From: Streptomyces sp. MUM 203J
GTDB lineage: Bacteria; Actinomycetota; Actinomycetes; Streptomycetales; Streptomycetaceae
DNA length: 64,000 nt
NCBI RefSeq assembly: GCF_022414595.1
Contig: NZ_JADWYO010000014.1
Coordinates: 41,513-105,512 of the forward strand
Direction of reading: 5' to 3'
Translations under genes and position numbers: made by a program
Notes under the pieces: model-generated
The model's input: only the letters and a program-made list of their open reading frames with translations
Databases searched by the model: none
Told to the model about the DNA's origin: nothing
In this document: positions 17,325-25,749 of the stretch, piece by piece
Position numbering within the stretch: the first letter of the stretch is position 1
Layout: the number at the start of each line of letters is the position of its first letter

Positions 17325-18119
17325 TCAGTCCCTCAGCTCGACGACACGGGTGCGGGCGGCGGGGGCGGGCGTGGTGTCCAGGTGGGCGTCGTCGGTGATC
17401 CGGCCGTCGAAGAAGCTGATGACGCGGTCGGCGGCGCTGGCCAGCCGTGCGTCGTGGGTGACGAGGACGATGGTCTGGCCGCGCTGGTGGAAGCGGGACA
17501 GCAGCCGCATGACCTCGCGGGTGCCCTTGCTGTCGAGGCTGCCCGCGGGCTCGTCCGCGAGCAGCAGACGGGGGTGGTTGACGAGCGCGCGGGCGAGGGC
17601 GACGCGCTGCTGTTCACCGCCGGACAGCTCGCCGGGCATGCTGCGGGCCCTGGCGGTGAGACCGAGCTCTTCGAGGAGCTTCTCGCGTTCGGCGCGGGCC
17701 TGCCTGGGGGCGGTTCCGGCGAGGAGGGCGGGCAGTTCGACGTTGTCGGCGACGGAGAGATCGGAGACCAGGTTGAAGAACTGGAAGACGACGCCGATGC
17801 TGCGGCGCCGCGCGACGGCCCAGCGGGCCTCGCTGTAGGAGTCGGTGGACTCGCCGTCGAGCCGTATGGAGCCGCTGTCGGGGCGCTGGAGGCCGCCGAG
17901 CAGGTGCAGGAGGGTGGACTTGCCCGCGCCGGAGGGGCCGGTGACGGCGACGAACTCACCGGGCCGGACGGTGAGGTCGACGTCGCGTACGGCGTGGACG
18001 GGGCCGCCCTCGCCGTGGTGGGTCTTGCCGAGGCCCCGGACTTCGAGGAGGGGCACGGCCGGGGCGGCCCCGGGCTCCGGGTCGGCAGCGGGCGCGGGTA
18101 TCACCTTGTCGTCGCTCAT
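17325..18119 (-). CDS. ABC transporter ATPase (LolD/MacB type)
   Basis: 264 residues. Walker A TGPSGAGKSTLLH, Q-loop VFQFFNLVSDLSVADNV, signature LSGGEQQRVALARAL, Walker B LLLADEPAGSLD and H-loop VTHDARLA are all intact, and the spacing fits the LolD/MacB group. N-terminal residues 1-22 are a low-complexity Pro/Ala leader; the C-terminal 25 residues are an unstructured tail. The ATG overlaps the stop of the PadR gene (ATGA), and the permease gene follows after 5 nt, so the three form one operon. It probably powers efflux or envelope release of an antimicrobial or lipid, the usual cargo of PadR-controlled systems; that is inference. Confidence 0.92.
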   Translation of the reverse strand: MSDDKVIPAPAADPEPGAAPAVPLLEVRGLGKTHHGEGGPVHAVRDVDLTVRPGEFVAVTGPSGAGKSTLLHLLGGLQRPDSGSIRLDGESTDSYSEARWAVARRRSIGVVFQFFNLVSDLSVADNVELPALLAGTAPRQARAEREKLLEELGLTARARSMPGELSGGEQQRVALARALVNHPRLLLADEPAGSLDSKGTREVMRLLSRFHQRGQTIVLVTHDARLASAADRVISFFDGRITDDAHLDTTPAPAARTRVVELRD

Positions 18120-18640
18120 CGCAGGCCCTCCAGCTCTTCCAGTTCCTCCTGGCAGCGCTCCAGCCAGTCGAGGTCGGCCTGGAGATGGAGCATGGCCCCC
18201 TCGATGAGCAGATGAGCCATGCGGTTGTCCCGGTTCTCGGTCGCGGCCAGCTTGGACAGGGTGCGCATGGTGGTGAGGTACTCGCGTCGCTGCTTGTTGA
18301 TCAGGGTGATCTGGTCGGCCAGCCCGGTGCGGGGGGCGAGGGCGAGCTTCATGAAGAACTCGTCTCTGACCCGCGGTTCGTCCGCGGTCTCCTCGAACCA
18401 GGCGCGCAGGGCCTCCCGCCCGGCGGCGGTGAGGCGGTAGATCTTCTTGTTGGGCCGGCTCGACTGGGCGACTTCCTCGCCCTCGATGAGCCCGGACTTC
18501 TCCAGGCGGCCGAGGGTCACGTAGATCTGGCCGACGTTGGGCTGAGGGTACGCGGCACCCAGCAGTTGCTCAAGGTCCTGTTTCAGTTCGTAACCGTGGG
18601 CGGGCCCGTCGGCCAGGAGAGCGAGGAGCTGCATACGCAC
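18116..18640 (-). CDS. PadR-family transcriptional regulator
   Basis: 174 residues. The winged-helix PadR domain (about 5-80: LLALLADGPAHGYELKQDLEQ, GQIYVTLGRLEKSGLIEGE) is followed by the Vir-like C-terminal helical dimerisation domain (about 95-170). PadR proteins usually repress an adjacent efflux operon and are released by a small ligand. The GTG start at 18640 has AAGGAG 9 nt upstream; an ATG lies two codons further in. First gene of the PadR-ATPase-permease operon, so autoregulation is likely. It is divergent from the binding-protein gene at 18772. Confidence 0.9.
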   Translation of the reverse strand: MRMQLLALLADGPAHGYELKQDLEQLLGAAYPQPNVGQIYVTLGRLEKSGLIEGEEVAQSSRPNKKIYRLTAAGREALRAWFEETADEPRVRDEFFMKLALAPRTGLADQITLINKQRREYLTTMRTLSKLAATENRDNRMAHLLIEGAMLHLQADLDWLERCQEELEELEGLR

Positions 18641-18771
18641 TCGGGGGCTCTCCTTCTGTCGCGATCCGGCGTCAATGTGCTCTGCGCCCTAGTATCGCCC
18701 AATGCCTAACAGGTATACATGCCGCTGACCTGACGATGGTGTCCGGGTACCAGTGCCACAGGGAGGAACCT
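18641..18771. promoter_or_regulatory. Divergent promoter region with an AT-rich GTATAC element
   Basis: These 131 bases lie between the PadR operon and the solute-binding protein gene. They contain the most AT-rich stretch nearby, around the palindrome GTATAC in AGGTATACATG (about 18711-18721). PadR operators often contain ATGTAT/ATACAT arms, so this is a reasonable PadR site, but only one clear arm is present. Confidence 0.3.
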
Positions 18772-20067
18772 ATGCGGTGGACGCGTGCCGCGGGTAGGGG
18801 CCTCCTGGTCGCGCTCCTGCTGCTGACGGGCTCGGTGGCCTCGGGTGTCCCCGGCGCCGGGCGGGTCCCGGACGCCGGGCGGGGGCCCGACGCCGGGCGG
18901 GGGCCGGTGACGCTGGCGACGGCCGGGGACCTCACCGGGTACCTGGGCCCGCTGCTGGACGACTGGAACCGGGCGCGGCCCGCCGAGAAGGTCACGCTCG
19001 TGGAGCTGCCGGACTCGGCGGACGAGACCCGGGCGCAGATGATCACGGACCTGCGGTCGCGGGAGAGCCGCTTCGACGTCCTCAACATCGATGTGGCGTG
19101 GACCTCGGAGTTCGCCGCGGCCGGGTGGATCACCCCGCTGGAGCGGGCGCGGTTCGCGCTGGGCGACTTCCTGCCGCCGGTCGTGGACACGGCGACGTAC
19201 GACGGGAGGCTGTACGCGGTCCCGTACGTGACCAATGCGGGCATGCTGTTCTACCGCGCGGACGTGCTGGCCGCGGAGGGCGAGAAGCCGCCGCGCACCT
19301 GGGAACAGCTGGAGCGGCAGGCGCGGACCGTCGCGCCGCGGCACGGGCTGGACGGCTATGCCGGGCAGTTCCTGCCGTACGAGGGACTGACGGTCAACAC
19401 CGTGGAGGCGGTGTACTCGGCGGGTGGCACGGTGCTGGACGACGAGGACGGCCGGGTGGCCGTGGATTCGGCGGCAGGGCGGGCCGGGGTGGGGTTCCTG
19501 GCGCGCGGGGTGCGCGAGGGATGGATCCCTCACGAGGCGCTGTCGTACACGGAGGAGGAGTCGCGGCGGGCGTTCCAGGACGGCAGGCTGCTGTTCCTGC
19601 GGAACTGGCCGTACGCCTGGGCGGGCGCGTCGGGGCCGGAGTCGAAGGTCGCGGGGCGGTTCGGAGCCGTACCGCTGCCCGGGCCGGACGGGCCGGGGAC
19701 GAGCGTGCTGGGCGGGTCGAACCTGGCGGTGAGCGAGCGGGCGCGGCACAGGGCGACGGCGGCGGACCTGATCGCGTATCTGACGGGTGAGGACGTTCAG
19801 CGCAGGGTGCTGACCGAGGGCGCGCTGCCGCCGGTGAGGGCGGGGCTGTACGAGGACGCGGAGCTGGTGGGCCGGTATCCGTATCTGCCGGCACTGCGGG
19901 AGAGCGTGCTGGCGGCCCGGCCGCGGCCGAAGAGCCCCCGGTACGACCAGGTGAGCCTGGTGGTGCAGGCGGTGATGCACGACGCGCTGGCGCAGCGGCA
20001 GCAGCCGGAGGCGGCGGTGCGGCGGCTGGCGGCGGAACTGGACGCGGTGACCACGCGCGGACGCTGA
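18772..20067 (+). CDS. Extracellular solute-binding protein (sugar ABC type), stand-alone
   Basis: 431 residues from the ATG after GGGAGGAACC. A Sec-type signal peptide (WTRAAGRGLLVALLLLTG) is not followed by a lipobox Cys, so the protein is probably secreted or anchored only by its signal helix. Residues about 28-45 are a 6-residue repeat. The rest is a type 1 (MalE-like) sugar-binding fold: DVLNIDVAWTSEFAAAGWI, YAVPYVTNAGMLFYRADVL, FLRNWPYAWA and LGGSNLAVSE are family landmarks of trehalose/maltose-binding proteins. No permease or ATPase gene is adjacent and a strong terminator follows, so it must serve a transporter encoded elsewhere or have a sensing role. An in-frame start 36 nt upstream is less likely. 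Confidence 0.85.
   Translation: MRWTRAAGRGLLVALLLLTGSVASGVPGAGRVPDAGRGPDAGRGPVTLATAGDLTGYLGPLLDDWNRARPAEKVTLVELPDSADETRAQMITDLRSRESRFDVLNIDVAWTSEFAAAGWITPLERARFALGDFLPPVVDTATYDGRLYAVPYVTNAGMLFYRADVLAAEGEKPPRTWEQLERQARTVAPRHGLDGYAGQFLPYEGLTVNTVEAVYSAGGTVLDDEDGRVAVDSAAGRAGVGFLARGVREGWIPHEALSYTEEESRRAFQDGRLLFLRNWPYAWAGASGPESKVAGRFGAVPLPGPDGPGTSVLGGSNLAVSERARHRATAADLIAYLTGEDVQRRVLTEGALPPVRAGLYEDAELVGRYPYLPALRESVLAARPRPKSPRYDQVSLVVQAVMHDALAQRQQPEAAVRRLAAELDAVTTRGR
18853..18906 (+). repeat. 18-bp tandem repeat, three copies, inside the binding-protein gene
   Basis: Three consecutive 18-mers (18853-18870, 18871-18888, 18889-18906) share GACGCCGGGCGGGGGCCC with few changes and encode (G/D)AGR(V/G)P repeated. 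They sit between signal peptide and folded domain, so copy number could vary without loss of frame. Confidence 0.8.
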
Positions 20068-20080
20068 CGATCCGGCGGGC

Positions 20081-20130
20081 AGCTGACCCCCGGCTACTTA
20101 CTTGTTAAGTAGCTGGGGGTCAGCTTTTTA
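20081..20130 (+). terminator. Strong intrinsic terminator
   Basis: A 20-bp stem with one G-U position pairs 20081-20100 with 20106-20125 around a 5-nt loop and is followed by TTTTT. This is a textbook Rho-independent terminator for the solute-binding protein gene, unusual in this GC-rich genome for having a real T-tract. Confidence 0.92.
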
Positions 20131-20194
20131 CGTATCCCGGGTAGGACAAATCGGGATGTTTTCGGGTAACTCTCCAGTGTTTATTGCCTTGTCA

Positions 20195-20233
20195 TTGACA
20201 CCCGGTTAACTGCGCTACCTAACATGCATGCAT
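20195..20233 (+). promoter_or_regulatory. Promoter and palindromic operator candidate of the glucosidase operon
   Basis: TTGACA (20195-20200) is a perfect -35. TAACAT (20220-20225, 19-nt spacer) or TACCTA (20216-20221, 15-nt spacer) would be the -10. The perfect palindrome ATGCATGCAT (20224-20233) overlaps the -10/start region and is a candidate operator, for example for a LacI-family repressor of the kind that controls alpha-glucoside operons. No such regulator gene is adjacent. Confidence 0.55.
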
Positions 20234-20265
20234 AACAACCCGCACGCAGAAACACAGGTCAACGG

Positions 20266-21969
20266 GTGATGCTCACAGCCCCGGCCGGCGACGGCCTCTC
20301 GCAGCGCGACACGGACACGCGGACACCCGCGCGGCCCTGGTGGCGCGACGCGGTGATCTACCAGGTGTACGTCCGCAGCTTCCTGGACAGCACCGGCGAC
20401 GGCATCGGTGATCTCGCCGGTGTACGGGCCGGACTGCCGTACCTGAAGAAGCTCGGCGTCGACGGAGTCTGGCTCAGCCCCTTCTACCCCTCGCCGCAGC
20501 ACGACCACGGCTACGACGTGGCGGACTACCGCGACGTCGACCCGGTCTACGGCGACCTCGACGAGTTCGGGCGCCTGGTGGCCGACGCCCGCCGGCTCGG
20601 CATCAAGGTGCTGCTGGACATCGTGCCGAACCACTGCTCCAGCGAGCACCCCTGGTTCCGTGAGGCGCTGGCGTCCGGCCCGGGCAGCGAGGCCCGCGCC
20701 CGGTTCCACTTCGCGGAGGGCCGGGGCCCGGGCGGAGACGTGCCGCCGAACAACTGGCACGCGATGTTCGGCGGGCCCGCCTGGAGCCGGGTCACCGAGC
20801 CGGACGGCACGCCGGGCCAGTGGTACCTGCACATGTTCACGCCGGAGCAGCCCGATCTGAACTGGCGCAACCCGGAGATCGCCGCGCACTTCGACGAGGT
20901 GCTGCGGTTCTGGCTGGACCGGGGCGTGGACGGCTTCCGGATCGATGTGGCGGCCGGGCTCTTCAAGCACCCGGACCTGCCGGACTCCGACGACCCGGAG
21001 GCCGACGCCCGCACCCGCGACTCGGTGAACCCGCTGGCCTGGAACCAGCCCGAGGTGCACGACGTGTGGCGCCAGTGGCGCAGGGTGTGCGAGGAGTACA
21101 CGGCCCGGGACGGCCGGGAACGGCTGCTGGTGGGTGAGGTGTCCGTGCCCACCGCCCGCGAGCACGCGCGGTACGTCCGGCCCGACGAGCTGCACCAGGC
21201 GTTCTTCTTCGACCTGCTGGGCGCCCCCTGGGACCCGGCCGCCTTCCGGGACGTCATCGACGAGGCGCTGCGGGACATCGCCGGGACCGGGTCCAGCGTC
21301 ACCTGGGTGCTCAACAACCACGACCAGGTGCGGACCGTGACCCGGTACGGCGAGTCCGGCACCGGGGGCAGCGGGCTCGGGGCCGCCCGCGCCCGGGCCG
21401 CCGCGCTGCTGATGCTGGCGCTGCCCGGCGCCGCGTACATCTACCAGGGCGAGGAGCTGGGCCTGCCGGAGGTGGTGGACCTGCCGGACGAGGTGCTCAC
21501 CGACCCGATCTTCCACCGCACCGGCAGCCGCGCCCGGATCCGCGACGGCTGCCGGGTCCCGCTGCCCTGGTCGGGCCATGCCTCCCCGTTCGGGTTCAGC
21601 GCCGGACCCGAGGCGCGGCCGTGGCTGCCCCAGCCCGCGTGGTTCGCGGACCACGCCACCGACCGGGCGCTCGCCGACACCCGTTCCTTCTGGCACCTGT
21701 ACCGGGAGGGCCTGCAGCTGCGGCACGGACTGCCGCAGCTGGGTGAAGGCACGCTGCGCTGGCTGGACGGCCCGCCCGGGGTGCTGGTCTTCGCGCGGGG
21801 CGACGGGCTCGTGTGCGCGGTGAACTTCACGACCGCTCCCGTGCCCGCGCCCGTCTCCGGGACGCCGCTGCTGGCGAGCGGCCCCTGCCCGCCGGGGGCG
21901 CTGCCCGGCTCGACCGCCGCCTGGTGGATCACCGACGGCACCACCCCTCAGTCCCCCACCTGCCCCTGA
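20266..21969 (+). CDS. GH13 alpha-glucosidase / oligo-1,6-glucosidase-like enzyme
   Basis: About 566 residues. The (beta/alpha)8 GH13 core shows region I DIVPNHC, region II GFRIDVA (nucleophile Asp about 227), region III LLVGEVSVP (acid/base Glu about 291) and region IV LNNHDQVR (Asp about 352). No signal peptide is present, so it acts in the cytoplasm on imported oligosaccharides, releasing glucose from alpha-glucosides such as maltose, isomaltose or trehalose-type sugars; the exact linkage is not readable. GTG (20266) and ATG (20269) are both possible starts with a weak ribosome binding site. First gene of an operon with the lipoprotein and two permeases downstream. Confidence 0.88.
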   Translation: MMLTAPAGDGLSQRDTDTRTPARPWWRDAVIYQVYVRSFLDSTGDGIGDLAGVRAGLPYLKKLGVDGVWLSPFYPSPQHDHGYDVADYRDVDPVYGDLDEFGRLVADARRLGIKVLLDIVPNHCSSEHPWFREALASGPGSEARARFHFAEGRGPGGDVPPNNWHAMFGGPAWSRVTEPDGTPGQWYLHMFTPEQPDLNWRNPEIAAHFDEVLRFWLDRGVDGFRIDVAAGLFKHPDLPDSDDPEADARTRDSVNPLAWNQPEVHDVWRQWRRVCEEYTARDGRERLLVGEVSVPTAREHARYVRPDELHQAFFFDLLGAPWDPAAFRDVIDEALRDIAGTGSSVTWVLNNHDQVRTVTRYGESGTGGSGLGAARARAAALLMLALPGAAYIYQGEELGLPEVVDLPDEVLTDPIFHRTGSRARIRDGCRVPLPWSGHASPFGFSAGPEARPWLPQPAWFADHATDRALADTRSFWHLYREGLQLRHGLPQLGEGTLRWLDGPPGVLVFARGDGLVCAVNFTTAPVPAPVSGTPLLASGPCPPGALPGSTAAWWITDGTTPQSPTCP

Positions 21970-21991
21970 AGTCCCCACGAAAGGTACGAAG

Positions 21992-23341
21992 ATGATGAGA
22001 CGACGCTTCACGACGGCGTGCTGCTCGGCCTTCACCGTCACGGCGCTGGCGCTCGGCGCCACCGCCTGCGGGGGCGCCGACCCGGTCGGCACGGCCAGCG
22101 GCGGCGAGAAGACGCTGTCCGGCCAGACACTGACCGTCGCCGGTGTCTGGTCGGGCACCGAGCAGCAGAACTTCCAGAAGGTGCTGGACGCCTTCTCCGA
22201 GAAGACCGGCGCGAAGACCCGCTTCACCTCCACCGGCGACAACGTCTCCACCGTCGTCGGCAGCAAGATCGAGGGCGGCAACGCCCCCGACGTGGTGATG
22301 GTCCCGCAGGTCGGCGTCCTCCAGCAGTTCGCGCAGAACAAGTGGCTGGCGCCCCTGTCGAAGGAGGCGGAGAAGAGCGTCGACGCCAACTTCGCTCCCG
22401 TGTGGAAGAGTTACGGCTCCGTCGACGGCACCCTGTACGGCCTGTACTTCAAGGCCGCCAACAAGTCGACGGTCTGGTACAGCCCTGAGGCGCTCGACAC
22501 GGCCGGGGTGAAGCCCCCGAAGTCGTACGAGGAGATGCTCACCGCCGCGCGCACCGTGGCCGACTCGGGCCTGCCCGCGTTCGCGGTGGCCGGCGAGGAC
22601 GGCTGGACGCTCACCGACTGGTTCGAGAACGTCTATCTGTCGCAGGCGGGTCCGGAGAAGTACGACCGGCTCGCCCGGCACGAGATCAAGTGGACCGACC
22701 CGACGGTCGTCGAGGCGCTCAAGACCCTCGCCAAGCTGTTCTCCGACGACAAGCTGATGGCGGGCGGCAAGAAGGGCGCGCTGTCCACCGACTTCCCCGG
22801 CTCGGTCGAGAAGGTCTTCGGCCCGAAGCCGCAGGCGGGCATGGTGTACGAGGGCGACTTCGTCGCCGGTGTCGCCAAGGACGAGTTCGGCCGCAAGATC
22901 GGTGAGGACGCGGCGTTCTTCCCCTTCCCGCCGGTCGGCGGCGGTGACGCACCGGTGGTCAGCGGCGGTGACGCGGCCGTCGTGATGAAGGACGGCAAGA
23001 ACCGGAAGGCCGCGATGGCCTTCCTCGAGTACCTGGCCACGCCGGAGGCCGCCGCCGTGTGGGCCGCGGAGGGCGGTTTCATCTCCCCGAACCGCAGCCT
23101 GGACCTGGGTGCGTACGGCGACGCGACGCTGCGGGCCACCGCCAAGTCCCTGGTGGACGCGGGTGACACGGTCCGCTTCGACATGTCGGACCAGGCCCCG
23201 GCGGCGTTCGGCGGCACGAAGGGCGCCGGCGAGTGGAAGATCCTCCAGGACTTCCTGCGCAACCCGTCGAAGCCGGAGGCCACGGCGGCGGCGCTGGAGG
23301 CGGCCGCGGCCAAGGCGTACGGCTCGGCCAAGCAGGGCTGA
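21992..23341 (+). CDS. Sugar-binding lipoprotein of an ABC importer
   Basis: 449 residues with a lipoprotein signal peptide ending in ALGATAC, Cys26 being the likely lipidated residue although the -3 position is Ala rather than Leu. The mature part is a MalE/AglE-type alpha-glucoside binding fold (GVWSGTEQQNFQKVLDAFSEKTG near the start, then GNAPDVVMVPQVGVLQQFA, GEDGWTLTDWFEN, and VSGGDAAVVMKDGK). It delivers sugar to the two permeases encoded directly downstream. AAAGG precedes the start; two ATG codons are adjacent. The position within the GH13 operon indicates an alpha-glucoside as ligand. Confidence 0.92.
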   Translation: MMRRRFTTACCSAFTVTALALGATACGGADPVGTASGGEKTLSGQTLTVAGVWSGTEQQNFQKVLDAFSEKTGAKTRFTSTGDNVSTVVGSKIEGGNAPDVVMVPQVGVLQQFAQNKWLAPLSKEAEKSVDANFAPVWKSYGSVDGTLYGLYFKAANKSTVWYSPEALDTAGVKPPKSYEEMLTAARTVADSGLPAFAVAGEDGWTLTDWFENVYLSQAGPEKYDRLARHEIKWTDPTVVEALKTLAKLFSDDKLMAGGKKGALSTDFPGSVEKVFGPKPQAGMVYEGDFVAGVAKDEFGRKIGEDAAFFPFPPVGGGDAPVVSGGDAAVVMKDGKNRKAAMAFLEYLATPEAAAVWAAEGGFISPNRSLDLGAYGDATLRATAKSLVDAGDTVRFDMSDQAPAAFGGTKGAGEWKILQDFLRNPSKPEATAAALEAAAAKAYGSAKQG

Positions 23342-23355
23342 GGCGGCCGCTCATC

Positions 23356-24720
23356 ATGACGACAGTCACCGAATCCGCCCGGCGGGGCGCCGCGACCGCG
23401 ACAGCGGACGCGCGGCGCCGCGCCGGGCGGCGCCGGCGGATCATCGCCGTCGCCTTCGTCCTTCCGGCGCTGCTGCTGCTCGGCGCGCTCGTGGTGTACC
23501 CCGTCCTGTTCTCGGTCGGGCGCAGCATGTTCGACGCGTCGGGCACCCGCTTCGTCGGCGCCGACAACTACGTCGGCATGTTCCGCGACCCCGCCACGCT
23601 GAAGGCGATCCGCAACAGCACGATCTGGGTGGTCGTGGCGCCCACGCTGCTCACGGGTCTCGGCCTGGTCCTGGCCGTGCTGGTGGAGAAGATCCGCTGG
23701 GCGGCGGCGTTCAAACTGCTGCTGTTCCTGCCGATGGCGGTGTCCTTCCTGGCGGCCGGGATCATCTTCCGGCTCGCGTACGAGGAGGACCCGGACAAGG
23801 GCGTGCTGAACGCGGCCGTGGTCGGCGTGCACGACATGGTCGCCGACGGCTCGGCCTACCCGGGCGCGCGGGCCCGGGAGGACGGGACGGCACGGCAGAC
23901 GGCGTCCGGCGGCTACGAGACGGACGCGACGGTGTCGCCGGGCGACGCGCCCGTGGCCCTGGGACTGGTGGGCGTGAAGCCGCAGGACGTCCCGGCGCGG
24001 GCACGTCCCGCCACGGAGGCCGCCGCCGCGGCTGCCGGTCCGGGGGAGCTGCGCGGTGTGGTGTTCCTGGACTTCACGCCTGGCGGCGGGGGGCGCCCGG
24101 GCGAGGTCGACACCGCGGAGAAGGGCCTGCCGGGAGTGGCCGTGGAGGCGGTGCGGGACGGCAAGGCAGTGGCGTCGGCCACCACGGGGCCCGACGGAGC
24201 GTTCCGCTTCAGCGGCCTCGACGCCTCGGCGCCGTACGCGCTGCGCCTTCCGGCGGCGAACTTCGCGGAGCCGTACACGGGCGTGTCGTGGCTCGGTCCG
24301 GCGCTGGTGACCCCGGCGATCATCGGGGCGTACCTGTGGATCTGGACGGGCTTCGCGATGGTGCTGATCGGCGCGGGCCTGTCGGCGCTGCCCCGGGACG
24401 CGCTGGAGGCGGCGCGGATGGACGGTGCCAACGAGTGGCAGGTGTTCCGCCGGATCACCGTGCCGCTGCTGGCGCCGGTCCTGACGGTCGTCTTCGTCAC
24501 GCTGGTCATCAACGTGATGAAGGTCTTCGACCTGATCTACATCATCGCGCCGGGCCCGGTACAGGAGGACGCCACGGTGCTGGCCACACAGATGTGGCTG
24601 GTGTCCTTCGGCGGCGGCAACGACCAGGGCCTGGGCAGCGCGCTGGGTGTGCTGCTCCTGCTGCTGGTGATCCCGGCGATGGTCTTCAACGTACGCCGCT
24701 TCCGCAGGAGTCAGTCATGA
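23356..24720 (+). CDS. Sugar ABC importer permease (MalF type) with an inserted extracytoplasmic domain
   Basis: 454 residues, about 150 more than usual for this family. After three helices (to about residue 143) an extracytoplasmic insert of some 155 residues follows. Its first half is disordered (about 145-228). Its second half (about 228-300) looks like a SdrD/carboxypeptidase-regulatory beta-sandwich: GVVFLDFTPGG, EKGLPGVAVEAV, TTGPDGAFRFSGLDA. The remaining helices carry the EAA loop DALEAARMDGANEWQVFRRI that docks to the ATPase. Its position corresponds to the P2 loop of E. coli MalF, which caps the binding protein, but the fold signature differs. The stop overlaps the next ATG. No ATPase gene is in the operon; in Streptomyces the shared ATPase MsiK serves such importers. 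Confidence 0.9.
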   Translation: MTTVTESARRGAATATADARRRAGRRRRIIAVAFVLPALLLLGALVVYPVLFSVGRSMFDASGTRFVGADNYVGMFRDPATLKAIRNSTIWVVVAPTLLTGLGLVLAVLVEKIRWAAAFKLLLFLPMAVSFLAAGIIFRLAYEEDPDKGVLNAAVVGVHDMVADGSAYPGARAREDGTARQTASGGYETDATVSPGDAPVALGLVGVKPQDVPARARPATEAAAAAAGPGELRGVVFLDFTPGGGGRPGEVDTAEKGLPGVAVEAVRDGKAVASATTGPDGAFRFSGLDASAPYALRLPAANFAEPYTGVSWLGPALVTPAIIGAYLWIWTGFAMVLIGAGLSALPRDALEAARMDGANEWQVFRRITVPLLAPVLTVVFVTLVINVMKVFDLIYIIAPGPVQEDATVLATQMWLVSFGGGNDQGLGSALGVLLLLLVIPAMVFNVRRFRRSQS

Positions 24721-25634
24721 GCGCCGCAGCGACCGCCCCCGTGAAGTCCCCGCCGGGTACGCCTCCCGTGCCGGCCGCCGCCGTCCGGCCGCGTCCTCCC
24801 CGGTTGCGGCGCTGGCTGGGCAACGGTCTGGTGCAGGCGTTCCTGCTGGTGGTGGGCCTGGTCTGGATCACACCGGTGGCGGGTCTGCTGCTGTCCTCGC
24901 TGCGCTCGTCGCAGGACAGTGCGGCGAGCGGCTGGTGGACGGCGCTGGCGGACCCGGGGCAGCTGTCGTTCGCGAACTACGCGACGCTGCTGGAGAACGC
25001 GGGCATCACGAAGGCGTTCTGGAACACGGTCCTGATCTCGGTCCCGGCGACGCTGCTCGTCGTGCTGATCGCCTCACTGGCCGGATACGCCTTCGCATGG
25101 CTGGAGTTCCCCGGCCGGGACTGGCTGTTCCTGGTCGTGGTCGCCCTGTTGGTCGTGCCGGTGCAGGTGGGCCTGCTGCCGGTGGCCAAACTGTTCGGCC
25201 AGATCGGCCTGTTCGGCACGATCCCGGGCGTGGTGCTGTTCCATGTGGCGTACGGCCTGCCGTTCGCGGTGTTCCTGCTGCGCAACTACTTCGCGGAGAT
25301 CCCGAAGGAGATGCTGGAGGCTGCCCGGATGGACGGCGGTGGCGAGTGGCGGATCTTCACACAGCTGATCCTCCCGGTGGGCCGCCCGGCCATCGCCAGC
25401 CTGGCCATCTTCCAGTTCCTGTGGGTGTGGAACGACATGCTGGTGGCGCTGCTCTTCGCGGACGCCTCCTCCCAGCCGCTGACCGTGGAACTCCAGTCGC
25501 AGGTGCGCCAGTTCGGCAGCAACATCGACATCCTGGCGCCGGGCGCGTTCCTGTCGCTGGTGGTGCCGGTGGCGGTGTTCCTGGTGTTCCAGCGGCACTT
25601 CGTCCAGGGGGTGATGGCGGGGTCGGTCAAGTGA
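24717..25634 (+). CDS. Sugar ABC importer permease (MalG type)
   Basis: 305 residues with a Pro-rich cytoplasmic N-terminus, six helices and the EAA loop EMLEAARMDGGGEWRIFTQLI with the usual G about 100 residues from the C-terminus. It forms the heterodimeric membrane pore with the preceding permease, to which it is coupled by a 4-nt overlap (ATGA). Typical landmarks are LPFAVFLLRNYFAEIP and FQFLWVWNDMLVALLF. Last gene of the glucosidase/import operon; the 115-bp gap to the convergent amidase gene contains GC-rich inverted repeats that may end transcription. Confidence 0.93.
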   Translation: MSAAATAPVKSPPGTPPVPAAAVRPRPPRLRRWLGNGLVQAFLLVVGLVWITPVAGLLLSSLRSSQDSAASGWWTALADPGQLSFANYATLLENAGITKAFWNTVLISVPATLLVVLIASLAGYAFAWLEFPGRDWLFLVVVALLVVPVQVGLLPVAKLFGQIGLFGTIPGVVLFHVAYGLPFAVFLLRNYFAEIPKEMLEAARMDGGGEWRIFTQLILPVGRPAIASLAIFQFLWVWNDMLVALLFADASSQPLTVELQSQVRQFGSNIDILAPGAFLSLVVPVAVFLVFQRHFVQGVMAGSVK

Positions 25635-25749
25635 CCCCGGAAACCCCGGCACCGGCGAGCCGGGCGGCCACCCCTCGGACCCCGGCGCCACCGGGCCGGC
25701 CTCGCGCTCCGGCGGCGCGGGGCCGGTCCGGCGTACCGGGGCCCGGGCC

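Noticed and set aside
15112..17838. 908-codon plus-strand frame opposite the FtsX-type permease and ATPase
   Set aside because: Gly/Asp/Ala/Arg-rich shadow of genes with clear transmembrane and ATPase motifs on the minus strand.
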